DNA from: Paenibacillus sp. cl123
Lineage (GTDB): Bacteria; Bacillota; Bacilli; Paenibacillales; NBRC-103111
Assembly (NCBI RefSeq): GCF_900101595.1
Contig: NZ_FMYY01000010.1
Span: 62,001 to 126,000 of the forward strand
DNA: 64,000 bases
Direction of reading: 5' to 3'
The notes beneath the pieces are model-generated. The model searched no databases and was not told the DNA's origin. It saw nothing but the letters and a program-made list of their open reading frames with translations. This document shows positions 7,263 through 16,523 of this stretch, in pieces (positions within the stretch are counted from its first letter, which is position 1; the number at the start of each line of letters is the position of its first letter). The position numbers were made by a program, and so were the translations under genes.

Positions 7263-9998
7263 ATGGATTTCAACCGATTGACGCAAAAGGCTCAGGAGGC
7301 CATCGTGGCGGCCCAGCAGGCCGCGGTCTCCCGCAAGCATCAGGAGATTACGCTCCAGCATTTGCTGAAGGCGCTGCTGGAGCAGAAGGAGGGGCTTGCC
7401 CCGCGGCTGCTGCAGAAGCTGGGCGTGCAGCCGGAGGGCTTGCGGGCCCGGCTGGAGGAGCAGCTGGCCCGTAAGCCGCAGGTGAGCGGCTCCGGCGGGG
7501 AGCCGCCCCGCGCTTACTTGTCGCCGGCCTTCGACGGGCTGATCGCGGCAGCGGAGAAGGAGGCGGCCGCGTTGAAGGACGACTACCTGTCAGTCGAGCA
7601 TCTGCTGCTCGCTCTGGCGGAGGATAAGCAGGAGACCGGCAGCCTGCTGCGGTCCTTCGGCTTGCAGCGCGGCAAGCTGCTCGAGGCGCTGGCCGAGGTG
7701 CGGGGACATCAGCGCGTCACGAACCGGGAGCCCGAGGCGACCTACGAGGCGCTGGAGAAATATGGGCGCGATCTCGTCGCCGAGGTGCGCGCCGGCAAGC
7801 TTGATCCGGTGATCGGGCGGGACGCCGAAATTCGCCGCACGATCCGCATCCTGTCCCGGAAGACGAAAAACAATCCCGTGCTGATCGGCGAGCCCGGCGT
7901 CGGCAAGACGGCCATTGTCGAAGGGCTCGCCCAGCGGATTGTGAAGCGAGACGTGCCGGACGGGCTCCTGGACAAGACGGTGTTTTCGCTGGATATGGGC
8001 GCACTGGTGGCTGGGGCCAAGTACCGGGGGGAATTCGAGGAGCGGCTGAAGGCGGTGCTGGAGGAGGTCAAGGCCAGCGAAGGCCGAATTCTGCTGTTCA
8101 TCGACGAGCTGCATACGATCGTCGGAGCCGGGAAGACAGAGGGAGCGATGGATGCGGGCAATATGCTCAAGCCGATGCTGGCCCGCGGCGAGCTGCACTG
8201 TATCGGCGCGACGACGCTGGACGAATACCGCAAGTATATCGAGAAGGACCCTGCCCTGGAGCGGCGTTTCCAGCAGGTGCTGGTCAGCGAGCCGGATGTA
8301 GAGGATACGGTATCGATTCTGCGTGGGTTGAAGGAGCGCTTCGAGCTGCATCACGGTGTCAAAATTCACGACAGCGCGCTTGTCGCGGCCGGCGTGCTGT
8401 CGAACCGCTATATTGCCGACCGCTTTCTGCCGGATAAGGCGATCGATCTGATCGACGAAGCATGCGCGATGATCCGGACGGAGATCGACTCCATGCCGAC
8501 CGAGCTCGACGAGGTTACGCGGCGGATGATGCAGCTGGAGATCGAGGAGGCTGCGCTGCGCAAGGAAACGGATGCGGCGAGCCAGGAGCGGCTGCGGCTG
8601 CTGCAGAAGGAGCTGGCCGACTTCAAGGAGCGCCATCATACGCTGAAGGCCAAGTGGGAGCAGGAAAAGGAAGCGATCCAGGGCATCCAGCAGCTGCGCA
8701 AGGAGCTGGAGCGCGCTCGGCAGGAACTGGCCGAGGCGGAGGACCGATACGATCTGGAGAAATCCGCCGAGCTGAGCTACGGCCGCATCCCGGAGCTCGA
8801 GAAGCGGCTGAAGCAGGCGGAGGAAAGCGCCAAGGCCGAGACGGACCACCGGCTGCTTCGGGAGGAAGTGACGGAAGAAGAGATCGCCGATATCGTGGCC
8901 AACTGGACGGGCATCCCGGTCAGCCGGCTTGTCGAAGGCGAGCGGGATAAGCTGCTTCGGTTGGAGGAGCTGCTGCATAAGCGGGTCGTCGGCCAGGAGG
9001 AGGCCGTTCGTCTGGTCGCCGACTCCGTGCTGCGGGCAAGAGCCGGGATCAAGGACCCGAACCGGCCGATCGGCTCCTTCCTGTTCCTCGGCCCGACTGG
9101 CGTCGGCAAGACGGAGCTGGCGAAGACGCTGGCCGAGGCGCTGTTCGACAGCGAGCATCAGCTGGTCCGGATCGATATGTCCGAATATATGGAGAAGCAT
9201 GCGGTCTCGCGTCTGGTCGGCGCGCCTCCGGGCTACGTCGGTTATGAGGAAGGCGGGCAGCTGACCGAGGCGGTGCGCCGGCAGCCGTATTCCGTGCTGC
9301 TGTTCGACGAAGTCGAGAAGGCGCATCCCGATGTGTTCAACACGCTGCTGCAGCTGCTGGATGACGGACGTCTGACCGATGCGCAGGGACGGGTGGTCGA
9401 TTTCAAAAATACGATCGTCATCATGACCTCGAATATCGGGTCGGCCTATCTGATCGATGGCGTGAGGGAGGACGGCCAGCTGTCCGAACAGGTGCAAGCC
9501 AACGTCATGCGCGAGCTGCGCGGGCACTTCCGGCCGGAATTCCTGAACCGGATCGACGATGTCGTGCTGTTCAAGCCGCTGTCCCTGCTGGAGGTGGAGC
9601 GGATCGTCGGCAAGCTTGTGCGCGGGCTGGAGCAGCGGCTGAGCGAGCGCAGAATTGCGCTGGAGCTGACGGATAGCGCGAAGCTGCATCTCGCACGGGA
9701 AGGTTATGATCCGGTATACGGAGCAAGGCCTCTGAAGCGCTACATCCAGCGCGCGCTGGAGACGAAGCTGGCCCGAGGCATTATCGCGGGCGAGATCGCA
9801 GACGGCAGCCGGGTGAGGATCGACGCAGAGGACGGCCAGCTGACGGTCCGTCCGGGCGGCGGACAAGGGCCGGACGGAGGGGCAAAAGCGGCTGATGCTG
9901 TGGAAGGTGCTGCGAAAGACGCTGGGAAAACCTCCGAAACTTCCGGATCCGACCGAGGAAGCGCCAGGGACGTCGAGCCTGCCGGCGGGCGTGCCTAA
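7263..9998 (+). CDS. clpB: ClpB disaggregase (AAA+ chaperone)
   Basis: This 911-residue hexameric ATPase pulls aggregated proteins apart together with DnaK. It has an N-terminal Clp repeat domain (residues 1-145), a first AAA module with Walker A GEPGVGKT (209-216), the long coiled-coil M domain (about 400-530, [19 protein letters not shown]) that separates ClpB from ClpC, and a second AAA module with GPTGVGKT (610-617). ATG 7263 is preferred because GGAGG ends 7 nt upstream; an in-frame ATG at 7257 abuts the site. The last 45-50 residues are a Gly/Ala/Asp-rich tail that typical ClpB (about 860-880 residues) lacks. Confidence 0.96.
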   Translation: MDFNRLTQKAQEAIVAAQQAAVSRKHQEITLQHLLKALLEQKEGLAPRLLQKLGVQPEGLRARLEEQLARKPQVSGSGGEPPRAYLSPAFDGLIAAAEKEAAALKDDYLSVEHLLLALAEDKQETGSLLRSFGLQRGKLLEALAEVRGHQRVTNREPEATYEALEKYGRDLVAEVRAGKLDPVIGRDAEIRRTIRILSRKTKNNPVLIGEPGVGKTAIVEGLAQRIVKRDVPDGLLDKTVFSLDMGALVAGAKYRGEFEERLKAVLEEVKASEGRILLFIDELHTIVGAGKTEGAMDAGNMLKPMLARGELHCIGATTLDEYRKYIEKDPALERRFQQVLVSEPDVEDTVSILRGLKERFELHHGVKIHDSALVAAGVLSNRYIADRFLPDKAIDLIDEACAMIRTEIDSMPTELDEVTRRMMQLEIEEAALRKETDAASQERLRLLQKELADFKERHHTLKAKWEQEKEAIQGIQQLRKELERARQELAEAEDRYDLEKSAELSYGRIPELEKRLKQAEESAKAETDHRLLREEVTEEEIADIVANWTGIPVSRLVEGERDKLLRLEELLHKRVVGQEEAVRLVADSVLRARAGIKDPNRPIGSFLFLGPTGVGKTELAKTLAEALFDSEHQLVRIDMSEYMEKHAVSRLVGAPPGYVGYEEGGQLTEAVRRQPYSVLLFDEVEKAHPDVFNTLLQLLDDGRLTDAQGRVVDFKNTIVIMTSNIGSAYLIDGVREDGQLSEQVQANVMRELRGHFRPEFLNRIDDVVLFKPLSLLEVERIVGKLVRGLEQRLSERRIALELTDSAKLHLAREGYDPVYGARPLKRYIQRALETKLARGIIAGEIADGSRVRIDAEDGQLTVRPGGGQGPDGGAKAADAVEGAAKDAGKTSETSGSDRGSARDVEPAGGRA

Positions 9999-10143
9999 TC
10001 CCGGGCTGTGCGGGCAGGAGGCAGACGATGTTTCGTTATATTGCTCTTTTATTCTCCGCTGCTTTCGCGGCGCTCTCGGGTAAGGTATAGTTATCCTCAA
10101 GACATTCAGACGCGGACAGACCGAGAGGAAGGGAGCCGAGGAA

Positions 10144-10875
10144 GTGGAGAATACGAGCACGGGTACAGGCGCGATCAGAGAGCAATTAAACGCATGGGCG
10201 GACCCGGCCTATCAGCAGTTTGCCTCCTCCCTGCTGCCTGGCGTCTCCGGCGTGCTGGGCGTCCGGCTGCCGGTCCTGCGCAAGCTGGCCAAGCAGCTGG
10301 CGAAGGGCGACTGGCGGGCTTATGCGGGGTCGGACGACAACGGCTGCTTCGAAGAGATCATGCTGCAGGGGATGGTGCTCGGCTATGCGAAGGCGGATAT
10401 CGAGGAGCTGCTTGGCTATGTCGCGGCTTTCGTTCCCCGGATCGACAACTGGTCGGTCTGCGACAGCTTCTGCTCCGGCCTTGTTGTCGCCAGGCAGCAT
10501 CAGGAACGGGTATGGGCATTTGTGCAGCCGTATTTATCTTCGGACCGTGAGTATGAGCTGCGCTTCGGCGTAGTCATGCTGCTTAACTACTACACGGACG
10601 AAACGTACATCGACCGGGTGCTGGCCTTGCTGGAGAAGGTCAGGCATGAAGGCTATTATGCGAAGATGGCGGTAGCGTGGGCGCTGTCCGTCTGCTTCGT
10701 GAAGCAGCCCGGTCGGGCTTCCGAATTGCTGCTCGATAATACGCTTGATGATTTTACGTTCCATAAAACGCTGCAGAAGATTACGGAATCGTTCCGCGTC
10801 GACGCTGAGACGAAGGCGTGGGTGCGCAGTTTGCGGCGAAAGCGGACAGCAGCAGAAGAGCGGTACGGGAAATAG
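10144..10875 (+). CDS. AlkD-family DNA alkylation repair protein
   Basis: The 243-residue all-helical protein resembles AlkD/AlkC-type HEAT-repeat DNA glycosylases, which excise N3- and N7-alkylated purines. Family features are LPGVSGVLGVRLPVLRKLAKQL at the N-terminus, the motif VPRIDNWSVCDSFC (W and D residues near the lesion-binding cleft) and EYELRFGVVMLLNYY. The start is GTG at 10144 behind GGGAGCCGAGGAA. It follows clpB by 145 bp and is functionally related to the nearby ada operon, though not co-transcribed with it. Confidence 0.88.
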   Translation: MENTSTGTGAIREQLNAWADPAYQQFASSLLPGVSGVLGVRLPVLRKLAKQLAKGDWRAYAGSDDNGCFEEIMLQGMVLGYAKADIEELLGYVAAFVPRIDNWSVCDSFCSGLVVARQHQERVWAFVQPYLSSDREYELRFGVVMLLNYYTDETYIDRVLALLEKVRHEGYYAKMAVAWALSVCFVKQPGRASELLLDNTLDDFTFHKTLQKITESFRVDAETKAWVRSLRRKRTAAEERYGK

Positions 10876-10927
10876 GTCTTATTTGTGTTCGGCCGTGTTT
10901 CTGCAAGCAGGGCTGTATGCTGGGCGA

Positions 10928-12886
10928 CTAGCGGACCCGCGCCCAGACGGTCATCTCGCCCAGTCCGCGATTGCCCCAGAGGAAGTAAGGAACGGCCCGG
11001 AACGTGGCGGGCCGGCTCTCCAGACGCAAGCGGCGGTACAGCTGCGTCTCCTGCCACGTAGCCTCATCATCTTTCCAGGCTTCTCCTTCGATTACATATA
11101 CGCCGCCGAACAAATTCGGCTCGAATGCCTCCCGCAGTCCGGAGCCGGCGGAGAGGACGAGCGAGGCAAGAGGCGCGCCGTTATCGGCTTCCTCCAGACA
11201 GTATACCAGAGGACCGCGCTCAATAGCCGCTTGGCCGGCCAGAGCCCGGATGGAGGGGTGACCCTCCAGGAAGCGGGCTGACACGGGAATCGTCCACTCG
11301 ATCAGGTCGTTGTCGGCCCACAGGCGGTCGATTTCCGTATAGCCGTTGACCACCTGGAGCAAAGAATCCGGGTATATCTCGCCATTGATCTTTAACGCGG
11401 CTTCTCCGCTGCACCAGGCAGGGACCCGCAGAGCAAGCGTCATGCGCTTGGGTTTCGCCAGCCGAAGCTGGAAGCTCACTTCTCCGGTCCAGGGAAGCGC
11501 CGATTGCTGCCGAATGCCTACGGTTTCCTGCTCGACTGTGAATTCAGCCTCGCAGCCGATATAGAGATGGGCAAACAGCTTGCTGCCATGGACCGAATAG
11601 ATGTATTGGCCCAGGGAAGCCAGCAGTCTGGCCACATTGGGCGGGCAGCAGGAGCAGCCGAACCATTTCTGCCGTTCGGGCTTCACATGGTGCTTGCCCG
11701 GATCTTTCTTGCAGGCTTCCGGCCATACTTCGAGCGGGTTGACGTAGAAATAGCGAGTTCCGTCCAGCGACATGCTGCCGAGCACCAGATTGTACAGCGC
11801 CCGCTCCATCACATCCGCATAGTCGCTTTTTTGCTCCAGCTCCAGCATTCGCCTGGCGAAGAAAATAAGACCGATGGAAGCGCAGGTTTCCGCATACACC
11901 GTATCATTCGGCAGATCATAGTCGAAGGTGAACGCCTCGCCGTGGTGAGTGGAGCCGATGCCGCCGGTCACGTACATTTGTTTGCCCGTAAGGTTGGCCC
12001 ACAGCCTCCGGCAAGCTTCGGCCAGACTCTCGTCCTGATTCAGCAGAGCCAGGTCCGCCATCGCGGCGTACATATAGACGGCCCTAACGGCGTGTCCGAC
12101 CGCGACGTTTTGTTCACGGACCGGCAGATGGCTTTGCATGTACGCCGGATCGGGAGCGGAGGCGGCGCCTGGGCGCCAATAAGAGGTTTTACCTCTGCGC
12201 AGCCATTCTTCCATGAAATAATGGGGAGCCTGTCCCCGCTGATCGATAAAGTATTGGCTCAGCCGCCTGTACCGCTCCTCGCCGGTCGCCTTGTACAGCT
12301 TCACCAGCGCAAGCTCGATTTCCTGATGACCGTCATAGCCCTGCAGCTTGCCGGGCTCGTTGCCGAACACCGTGTCGATATAATCCGCGAAGCGGCACAT
12401 TGCGTCCAGCAGCTTGCGCTTGCCGGTCGATTCGTAATAGGCGACGGCCGCCTCGATCATATGCCCGGCGCAATACAGCTCATGGCACTCATGCAGATTG
12501 GTCCAGCGGCCGTCCGGCACTGCGATGGTAAAGTAAGTATTCAGATAGCCGTCCGGCTGCTGGGCTTGAACGATCAGATCGATCAAGCCGTCGGCCAGCT
12601 GCTCCAGCCGCGGGTCGGGATGAGCGGCAAGCGAATAGGCGACGGCTTCCAGCCATTTGGCCGGATCGCTGTCCTGGAAAACCATGCCTCCGAATTCTCC
12701 CTCCTCCAGTCCGGCGGCAATGCGCAGGTTGCGGATCGCGTAGCTGGGGGCCGCATCCGGAATCTCGTCGTTCAAGGCTTTCCACTGATAAGGGATGACG
12801 GTATCGCTGATCAACGACAAGTAAGGCGTCCAGAAGTTATCGGTGATGCGTACGGCGGGGTTTTCCGTTTGAAACGGGGCGCTCAT
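10928..12886 (-). CDS. GH127 beta-L-arabinofuranosidase
   Basis: This 652-residue cytoplasmic enzyme (no signal peptide) has the (alpha/alpha)6 barrel of glycoside hydrolase family 127 (DUF1680). The zinc/cysteine centre is complete: E333 and C335 in YAETCASIG, and C413-C414 in WFGCSCCPPNVARL, corresponding to E338/C340/C417/C418 of Bifidobacterium HypBA1, where C417 is the nucleophile. It releases beta-L-arabinofuranose from arabino-oligosaccharides. ATG 12886 was chosen over ATG 12907 because GAGGAG lies between them, 11 nt before 12886. The AraC regulator is divergent; no transporter is adjacent. Confidence 0.9.
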   Translation of the reverse strand: MSAPFQTENPAVRITDNFWTPYLSLISDTVIPYQWKALNDEIPDAAPSYAIRNLRIAAGLEEGEFGGMVFQDSDPAKWLEAVAYSLAAHPDPRLEQLADGLIDLIVQAQQPDGYLNTYFTIAVPDGRWTNLHECHELYCAGHMIEAAVAYYESTGKRKLLDAMCRFADYIDTVFGNEPGKLQGYDGHQEIELALVKLYKATGEERYRRLSQYFIDQRGQAPHYFMEEWLRRGKTSYWRPGAASAPDPAYMQSHLPVREQNVAVGHAVRAVYMYAAMADLALLNQDESLAEACRRLWANLTGKQMYVTGGIGSTHHGEAFTFDYDLPNDTVYAETCASIGLIFFARRMLELEQKSDYADVMERALYNLVLGSMSLDGTRYFYVNPLEVWPEACKKDPGKHHVKPERQKWFGCSCCPPNVARLLASLGQYIYSVHGSKLFAHLYIGCEAEFTVEQETVGIRQQSALPWTGEVSFQLRLAKPKRMTLALRVPAWCSGEAALKINGEIYPDSLLQVVNGYTEIDRLWADNDLIEWTIPVSARFLEGHPSIRALAGQAAIERGPLVYCLEEADNGAPLASLVLSAGSGLREAFEPNLFGGVYVIEGEAWKDDEATWQETQLYRRLRLESRPATFRAVPYFLWGNRGLGEMTVWARVR

Positions 12887-13015
12887 GTTTATTAACACTC
12901 CTCGCATGCTGAATTTACTCTTTCACATCCCCATTCTAGCTGATAAACTAAAGCGGAACTATGCGGAGCTTCAACCGCTTTTTTATAATATTTCACACAG
13001 GCAGGTGGGCATCCG

Positions 13016-13903
13016 ATGTCCGAATCGAAAGTGATTTCATGGCAGACGCCCCCGCTCCCGTATTATCTGGAGTCGGGGAAATCGGTTTACGCACCCGGCT
13101 GGCAGCATCCGAACCGGGCGCAGCTGGGCATTTTCGACTTGCTGTTCGTCGTCAGCGGCGTCTTGCATATTGGAGAAGAGGAGGAGCAGTGGTCCTTGCA
13201 GCCGGGTCAGACGCTGCTGCTGCGGCCGGACGGGTATCATTATGCGGTCAGGCCATGCGAAGAAGAGACGGTGTTTTATTGGGTGCATTTCCAGGCGACG
13301 GGAAGCTGGGAGGAGCGGATCGAAGGAGTTCGGGCGGCCCGAAACGAATCGGAGCGGTTTGCGGAAGAGACTGCCGCATTTCCTTTTGTGAACCGTTCCT
13401 TGGTGCGGATTCCCAAATCATGCTTGCTGGAAGGTGCCGCGGAATGTTTCCGCGTCCTGGAGCGGCTGCTCGAGCTGTCGGTGGAAGCGCGTTCCGTCGC
13501 TTTCTGGCAGGAGCAGCAGCTGTTTTTGGAACTGCTGCAGCGTCTGGACCGGGGAGGAGCGGCGGAGGCGCAATCTCCAAGCTTCATGCTGGCCGGCAAA
13601 ACGGAAGCTTATCTCAAGCAAAACTACCAAAAAGAGCTGACGAACGAGTCGCTGGCCGAAGCGATGCATTTTCATTACAACTACATCTCGCGGTGCATGA
13701 AGCGTCATTACGGCGTCACGCCGCTGGAATTTCTCTCCCGGTACCGGATCGAGCAGGCTAAGCTGCTGCTGTTGAAGACGGAGTGGCCCATATCCCAGAT
13801 CGCCGAGCGCGTCGGCTTTCATAACGATCCCTACTTCACCAGCTGCTTCAAGAAGCGGGTAGGCGTGAGCCCTTTGCGGTTCCGGAAGCAGTTTTCGAGA
13901 TGA
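13016..13903 (+). CDS. AraC-family regulator of the GH127 gene
   Basis: The 295-residue protein has an N-terminal cupin-type sensor domain (residues 20-100, LQPGQTLLLRPDGYHYAV) and a C-terminal double helix-turn-helix (about 195-293, ending AERVGFHNDPYFTSCFKKRVGVSPLRFRKQ), the standard AraC/XylS layout. A 129-bp divergent intergenic region separates it from the arabinofuranosidase gene, which is its likely target. The inducer is not identifiable but an arabinose-containing sugar is a reasonable guess. Confidence 0.88.
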   Translation: MSESKVISWQTPPLPYYLESGKSVYAPGWQHPNRAQLGIFDLLFVVSGVLHIGEEEEQWSLQPGQTLLLRPDGYHYAVRPCEEETVFYWVHFQATGSWEERIEGVRAARNESERFAEETAAFPFVNRSLVRIPKSCLLEGAAECFRVLERLLELSVEARSVAFWQEQQLFLELLQRLDRGGAAEAQSPSFMLAGKTEAYLKQNYQKELTNESLAEAMHFHYNYISRCMKRHYGVTPLEFLSRYRIEQAKLLLLKTEWPISQIAERVGFHNDPYFTSCFKKRVGVSPLRFRKQFSR

Positions 13904-14020
13904 AAGGACCGCTGACGCCAAAGAAGCATAATAACTCCGCGCGCAATACGCGCTCTGCGTCCCCGATGTATGGTATAGTTGGGGAATGTACTCTATTCTT
14001 CATACACCGAGGTGTTGGCT

Positions 14021-14599
14021 TTGGAAGCGAAATTTTGCATGTCCTGCGGACATGCGCTGGAGAACCGCGATGTGGACGGCACGATCCGGAAGGCTTGTCC
14101 CGTGTGCAGCTTTGTGCATTGGGGCAATTACAGCATAGGAGTCGGGGCGCTCGTCGTGCGCGATGGCAAAGTGCTGCTTGTGCGCAGAGCCCAGGAGCCC
14201 GGCAAGGGCTATTGGACGAATCCGGGAGGTTATATCGAACAACTGGAGCCGATCGAGGAGACCGTGCGCAGAGAGGTGCTGGAGGAGGCGGGCGTAGAAG
14301 CGGTCGTGACCAGCGTGGTGGCGCTGCGCGATCAGCCTCGCAATATCCACAACGTGTACATTGCCTTCGCGATGGACTACGTGTCGGGCGAGCCGGAGCC
14401 GGATGGCGTGGAGGTTGACGCGGCAGGCTTCTTCAGTCTCGAAGAGATGGAAGCGATGAATGTGGCGGGATTTACCCGCTGGCTGGTGGACATCGGGCTG
14501 CAGAGCTCCCCTGTAGGTCTGAACATCGACAAGGAGCCGGTGTGGGAGCAGATCAAGGGCTACGGCTTGTTCCGGGCGCTGCCGGCGGCTTCCGGCTAA
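14021..14599 (+). CDS. Nudix hydrolase with N-terminal zinc ribbon
   Basis: The 192-residue protein starts with a zinc ribbon (CMSCG ... CPVC) like that of NudC-type NADH pyrophosphatases. A perfect Nudix box follows, Gx5Ex7REVLEEAGV, in NPGGYIEQLEPIEETVRRE. It should hydrolyse a nucleoside-diphosphate-linked substrate; which one cannot be told. The TTG at 14021 is preferred because GAGGTG lies 6 nt upstream and it places the zinc ribbon at the N-terminus. An ATG at 13979 in the same frame overlaps a TATAGT sequence that may be the -10 box. Confidence 0.82.
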   Translation: MEAKFCMSCGHALENRDVDGTIRKACPVCSFVHWGNYSIGVGALVVRDGKVLLVRRAQEPGKGYWTNPGGYIEQLEPIEETVRREVLEEAGVEAVVTSVVALRDQPRNIHNVYIAFAMDYVSGEPEPDGVEVDAAGFFSLEEMEAMNVAGFTRWLVDIGLQSSPVGLNIDKEPVWEQIKGYGLFRALPAASG

Positions 14600-14606
14600 G
14601 ACAGCC

Positions 14607-14692
14607 GAACCGGAGCAGGACCGGTCCGGAGGAGGGCCGAACTGGAGCAGAACCGAACCGGAGGAGGGCGCAGAGAGGGCTGTCCTCTCTGC
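14607..14692 (+). repeat. Two 32-bp GC-rich tandem repeats and a hairpin between convergent genes
   Basis: A 32-bp unit beginning GAACCGGAGCAG occurs at 14607-14638 and again, slightly diverged, at 14639-14670. It is followed by a perfect 9-bp hairpin (GCAGAGAGG, loop, CCTCTCTGC; 14670-14692) with no T-tract. It may act as a transcription stop between the convergent Nudix and kinase genes. Confidence 0.5.
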
Positions 14693-14699
14693 TGACGGT

Positions 14700-15314
14700 T
14701 CATGGACGGGGCGGCGTCTCATAGCCGCCCCGTACGAACCGCTCCGCCTTGGCCAGCTTGTCGGCCGTCCATGGTCCGGAGTTATTCAGATGAAGCAGCG
14801 CGGATGGAGGCAGCTCCCAGCGGACAGGCCGGGGGCGGAGCGACTGGCGGAAGCTGTCCCAATTCTCCAGCTTCCACACGTCCAGGATGGAGGCTCTTTG
14901 GCGTATGCGTTCCCGGTAGACCTCGTCGTCCTGCAAGTACACGCTGATTACCTTCAGCTCAACCTGAGAACCTGCGGCTCCGATGCGGGCCAGCTCCTGC
15001 TCCGGCCACTGCGGGTTTTCGGTTTCTTTGGTAAACGGACCTACGACGAGCGTGTCGATGCCAAGCTCCAGATTTTCCAGCGCGGCGTCCATCGTGATCC
15101 GGTAGCCAAGGTCGCGGCAGAATTGCTTGTAGACGGGGGAGTCCCGATCGTTCGGATCGCGTCCGGACAACGTCATGATCGTCTCCGCGGCGGGCCGGAG
15201 CAGCGTATCCATATCGAACAGCGGGATGCGCAGGCGGCGTGCCAGCTCTTTGGCCACGGTCGTTTTACCGGCGCCGGCGGGGCCGATGACGAATATAAGC
15301 TTTGGCAAGGTCAT
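14700..15314 (-). CDS. P-loop nucleoside/small-molecule kinase-like protein
   Basis: The 204-residue protein has Walker A GPAGAGKT at residues 11-18 and the overall look of shikimate/adenylate kinase-type NTPases (RRLRIPLFDMDTLLR as a DxD-type catalytic segment and DTLVVGPF as the second strand). The substrate is unknown; it is usually annotated only as an AAA-family ATPase. It has no operon partner: the Nudix gene converges on it and the next gene upstream is divergent. The ribosome binding site is AGGTGAT, about 10 nt before the ATG. Confidence 0.7.
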   Translation of the reverse strand: MTLPKLIFVIGPAGAGKTTVAKELARRLRIPLFDMDTLLRPAAETIMTLSGRDPNDRDSPVYKQFCRDLGYRITMDAALENLELGIDTLVVGPFTKETENPQWPEQELARIGAAGSQVELKVISVYLQDDEVYRERIRQRASILDVWKLENWDSFRQSLRPRPVRWELPPSALLHLNNSGPWTADKLAKAERFVRGGYETPPRP

Positions 15315-15423
15315 AGCAGCGGGATCACCTCAGTAATGGAATGCAATCATCTCATTGTTGCACGGCCGGGGGCTTGGCGTCTACAGGGGCTTAAGGGAAT
15401 CGGCTAAAATATGCGAGTAATAT

Positions 15424-15466
15424 TGTGAAAAAAATCACATGAATCCTTATCGGCTTCTGTTATGCT
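15424..15466 (+). promoter_or_regulatory. Fnr/CRP-type activator site and promoter of the Cys-rich protein gene
   Basis: TGTGA-N6-TCACA (15424-15439) is a perfect palindrome of the CRP/Fnr superfamily; in Bacillus this is the Fnr box. A -10 box TATGCT is at 15461-15466, giving a predicted start near 15473 and placing the palindrome centre (15431.5) at about -41.5, the position of class II activators such as B. subtilis Fnr. No good -35 box is present, which also suggests activator dependence. Confidence 0.7.
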
Positions 15467-15496
15467 TAGCTCATAAGAAAGAAGGAGTGATTCCAG

Positions 15497-15682
15497 ATGA
15501 AAGCCAACAAAGAAGCTTTAATAACAAGAAATTATATCCAGTTCTGCTACACTTGTCAGAAAGCTCACGAATGCACGACGGAAAAGCAGTGCATGGCATG
15601 CTGGGTGGAAAAGGGCATGATGCCCGCCGAATTTCTGGAAGCGGAAGAAACGAAGCGGCTGCTCCGCGAATATGCCCTGTAG
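15497..15682 (+). CDS. Small cysteine-rich protein, possibly metal-binding
   Basis: This 61-residue protein has six cysteines in a compact arrangement (FCYTC, HEC, KQCMAC) and little else, consistent with a zinc- or iron-sulfur-binding knuckle. I do not recognise a characterised family. AAGGAG is about 11 nt before the ATG. The Fnr/CRP-type box upstream suggests induction on oxygen limitation or a related signal. Confidence 0.7.
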   Translation: MKANKEALITRNYIQFCYTCQKAHECTTEKQCMACWVEKGMMPAEFLEAEETKRLLREYAL

Positions 15683-15717
15683 CAGATTATGCCGGATGAT
15701 TTCCCCCTTCTCAATCA

Positions 15718-15773
15718 ATAGCCTAGGCAGATCTTTAACCCGAAACGATCGGGAGAGATACGCTTAGGCTATT
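15718..15773 (+). terminator. Nested hairpin after the Cys-rich gene
   Basis: Arms AATAGCCTA (15718-15726) and TAGGCTATT (15765-15773) enclose a second hairpin CCCGA/TCGGG (15739-15753). The T-tract is short, so termination is plausible but not certain. Confidence 0.5.
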
Positions 15774-15825
15774 TACGTGTTGGCGGTCCGCTCAGCCGCA
15801 GGGGAAACAACAGGTATGCGGCCTA

Positions 15826-15854
15826 TTGATTTTCAAATTTTTCTGTGTTATATT
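15826..15854 (+). promoter_or_regulatory. Promoter of the 160-residue protein/MoxR/VWA operon
   Basis: TTGATT (15826-15831), 17 bp, TATATT (15849-15854): a good sigma-A match. Transcription would begin near 15861 and give a leader of about 150 nt. Confidence 0.7.
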
Positions 15855-15867
15855 TCTGTCTGTGGAT

Positions 15868-15899
15868 TTAGTAAATTAGTAAATTAGTAAATTATTAAA
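15868..15899 (+). repeat. 8-bp microsatellite (TTAGTAAA)x4 in the leader
   Basis: Three perfect TTAGTAAA units and a fourth TTATTAAA start within about 10 nt of the predicted transcription start of the downstream operon. The rest of 15774-16012 shows nothing else I can interpret. Confidence 0.8.
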
Positions 15900-16012
15900 T
15901 GAAGAAATCGGCGGACAGATCAATCAGAGCGGGCGTACCGAAATGCTTTATAGCTCTAAGAGACTCTAGACTTGCCTCTTTCCGGCCGATTCGATGAAGA
16001 GAGGGAACCAGC

Positions 16013-16495
16013 ATGATGAAAATACCAACTTCTTTAAAGCATAAGCCTGTTATCGTCTCGGAAAATTATGAGCGAATCGACGGACGGACGGCGCGCGAGA
16101 CGGATGCGAAAGGACTTTCCCTCGGACTGGCCCAGTGGAATGAGCGGAACAAGGTCGATATCTTGGCCAAGGTATGGCGGTATACCGGGGGAGAGTGGTC
16201 GCTTCAATCCGAGGAGCTGCCTGTGCACCGGGTGCTGGATCTCGCCATTTTGATCTGCCGCACGAGCCTGCATTTCCAGGATGCATACCGGTATCCGCAC
16301 TTGTATGATCCGCAGCAGCCGACCATCGACAGGATCGGGCTGCAGGGCGATGCGATGAATATCTCCGTCTGCACGGATAATCCGATGATTGACGAAGATA
16401 TCAGGCTGTTCTCCCGGGCGCTGAATGAAAACGGAGAGATGCTCGGCGAGAGGCTGCGCGTATTGTCCCTTCTTTTGGAAGAAATGGGTTATTAG
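16013..16495 (+). CDS. Conserved protein of unknown function (DUF6530-like)
   Basis: A 160-residue soluble protein without recognised catalytic motifs. The opening IPTSLKHKPVIVSENYERIDGR and AKGLSLGLAQWNERNKVDI recall a Paenibacillus/Clostridium group named DUF6530, from memory only. Its end (DIRLFSRALNENGEMLGERLRVLSLLLEEMGY) is helical. It sits 28 bp upstream of the MoxR ATPase gene and probably shares its transcript, so it may be a substrate or partner of that AAA/VWA pair. Confidence 0.6.
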   Translation: MMKIPTSLKHKPVIVSENYERIDGRTARETDAKGLSLGLAQWNERNKVDILAKVWRYTGGEWSLQSEELPVHRVLDLAILICRTSLHFQDAYRYPHLYDPQQPTIDRIGLQGDAMNISVCTDNPMIDEDIRLFSRALNENGEMLGERLRVLSLLLEEMGY

Positions 16496-16523
16496 AATAT
16501 GATGAAACAAGCAGGTGATGAGG

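Noticed and set aside
7590-10160. 856-codon minus-strand frame opposite clpB
   Set aside because: Antisense shadow of the clpB codon bias, with no domain resemblance.
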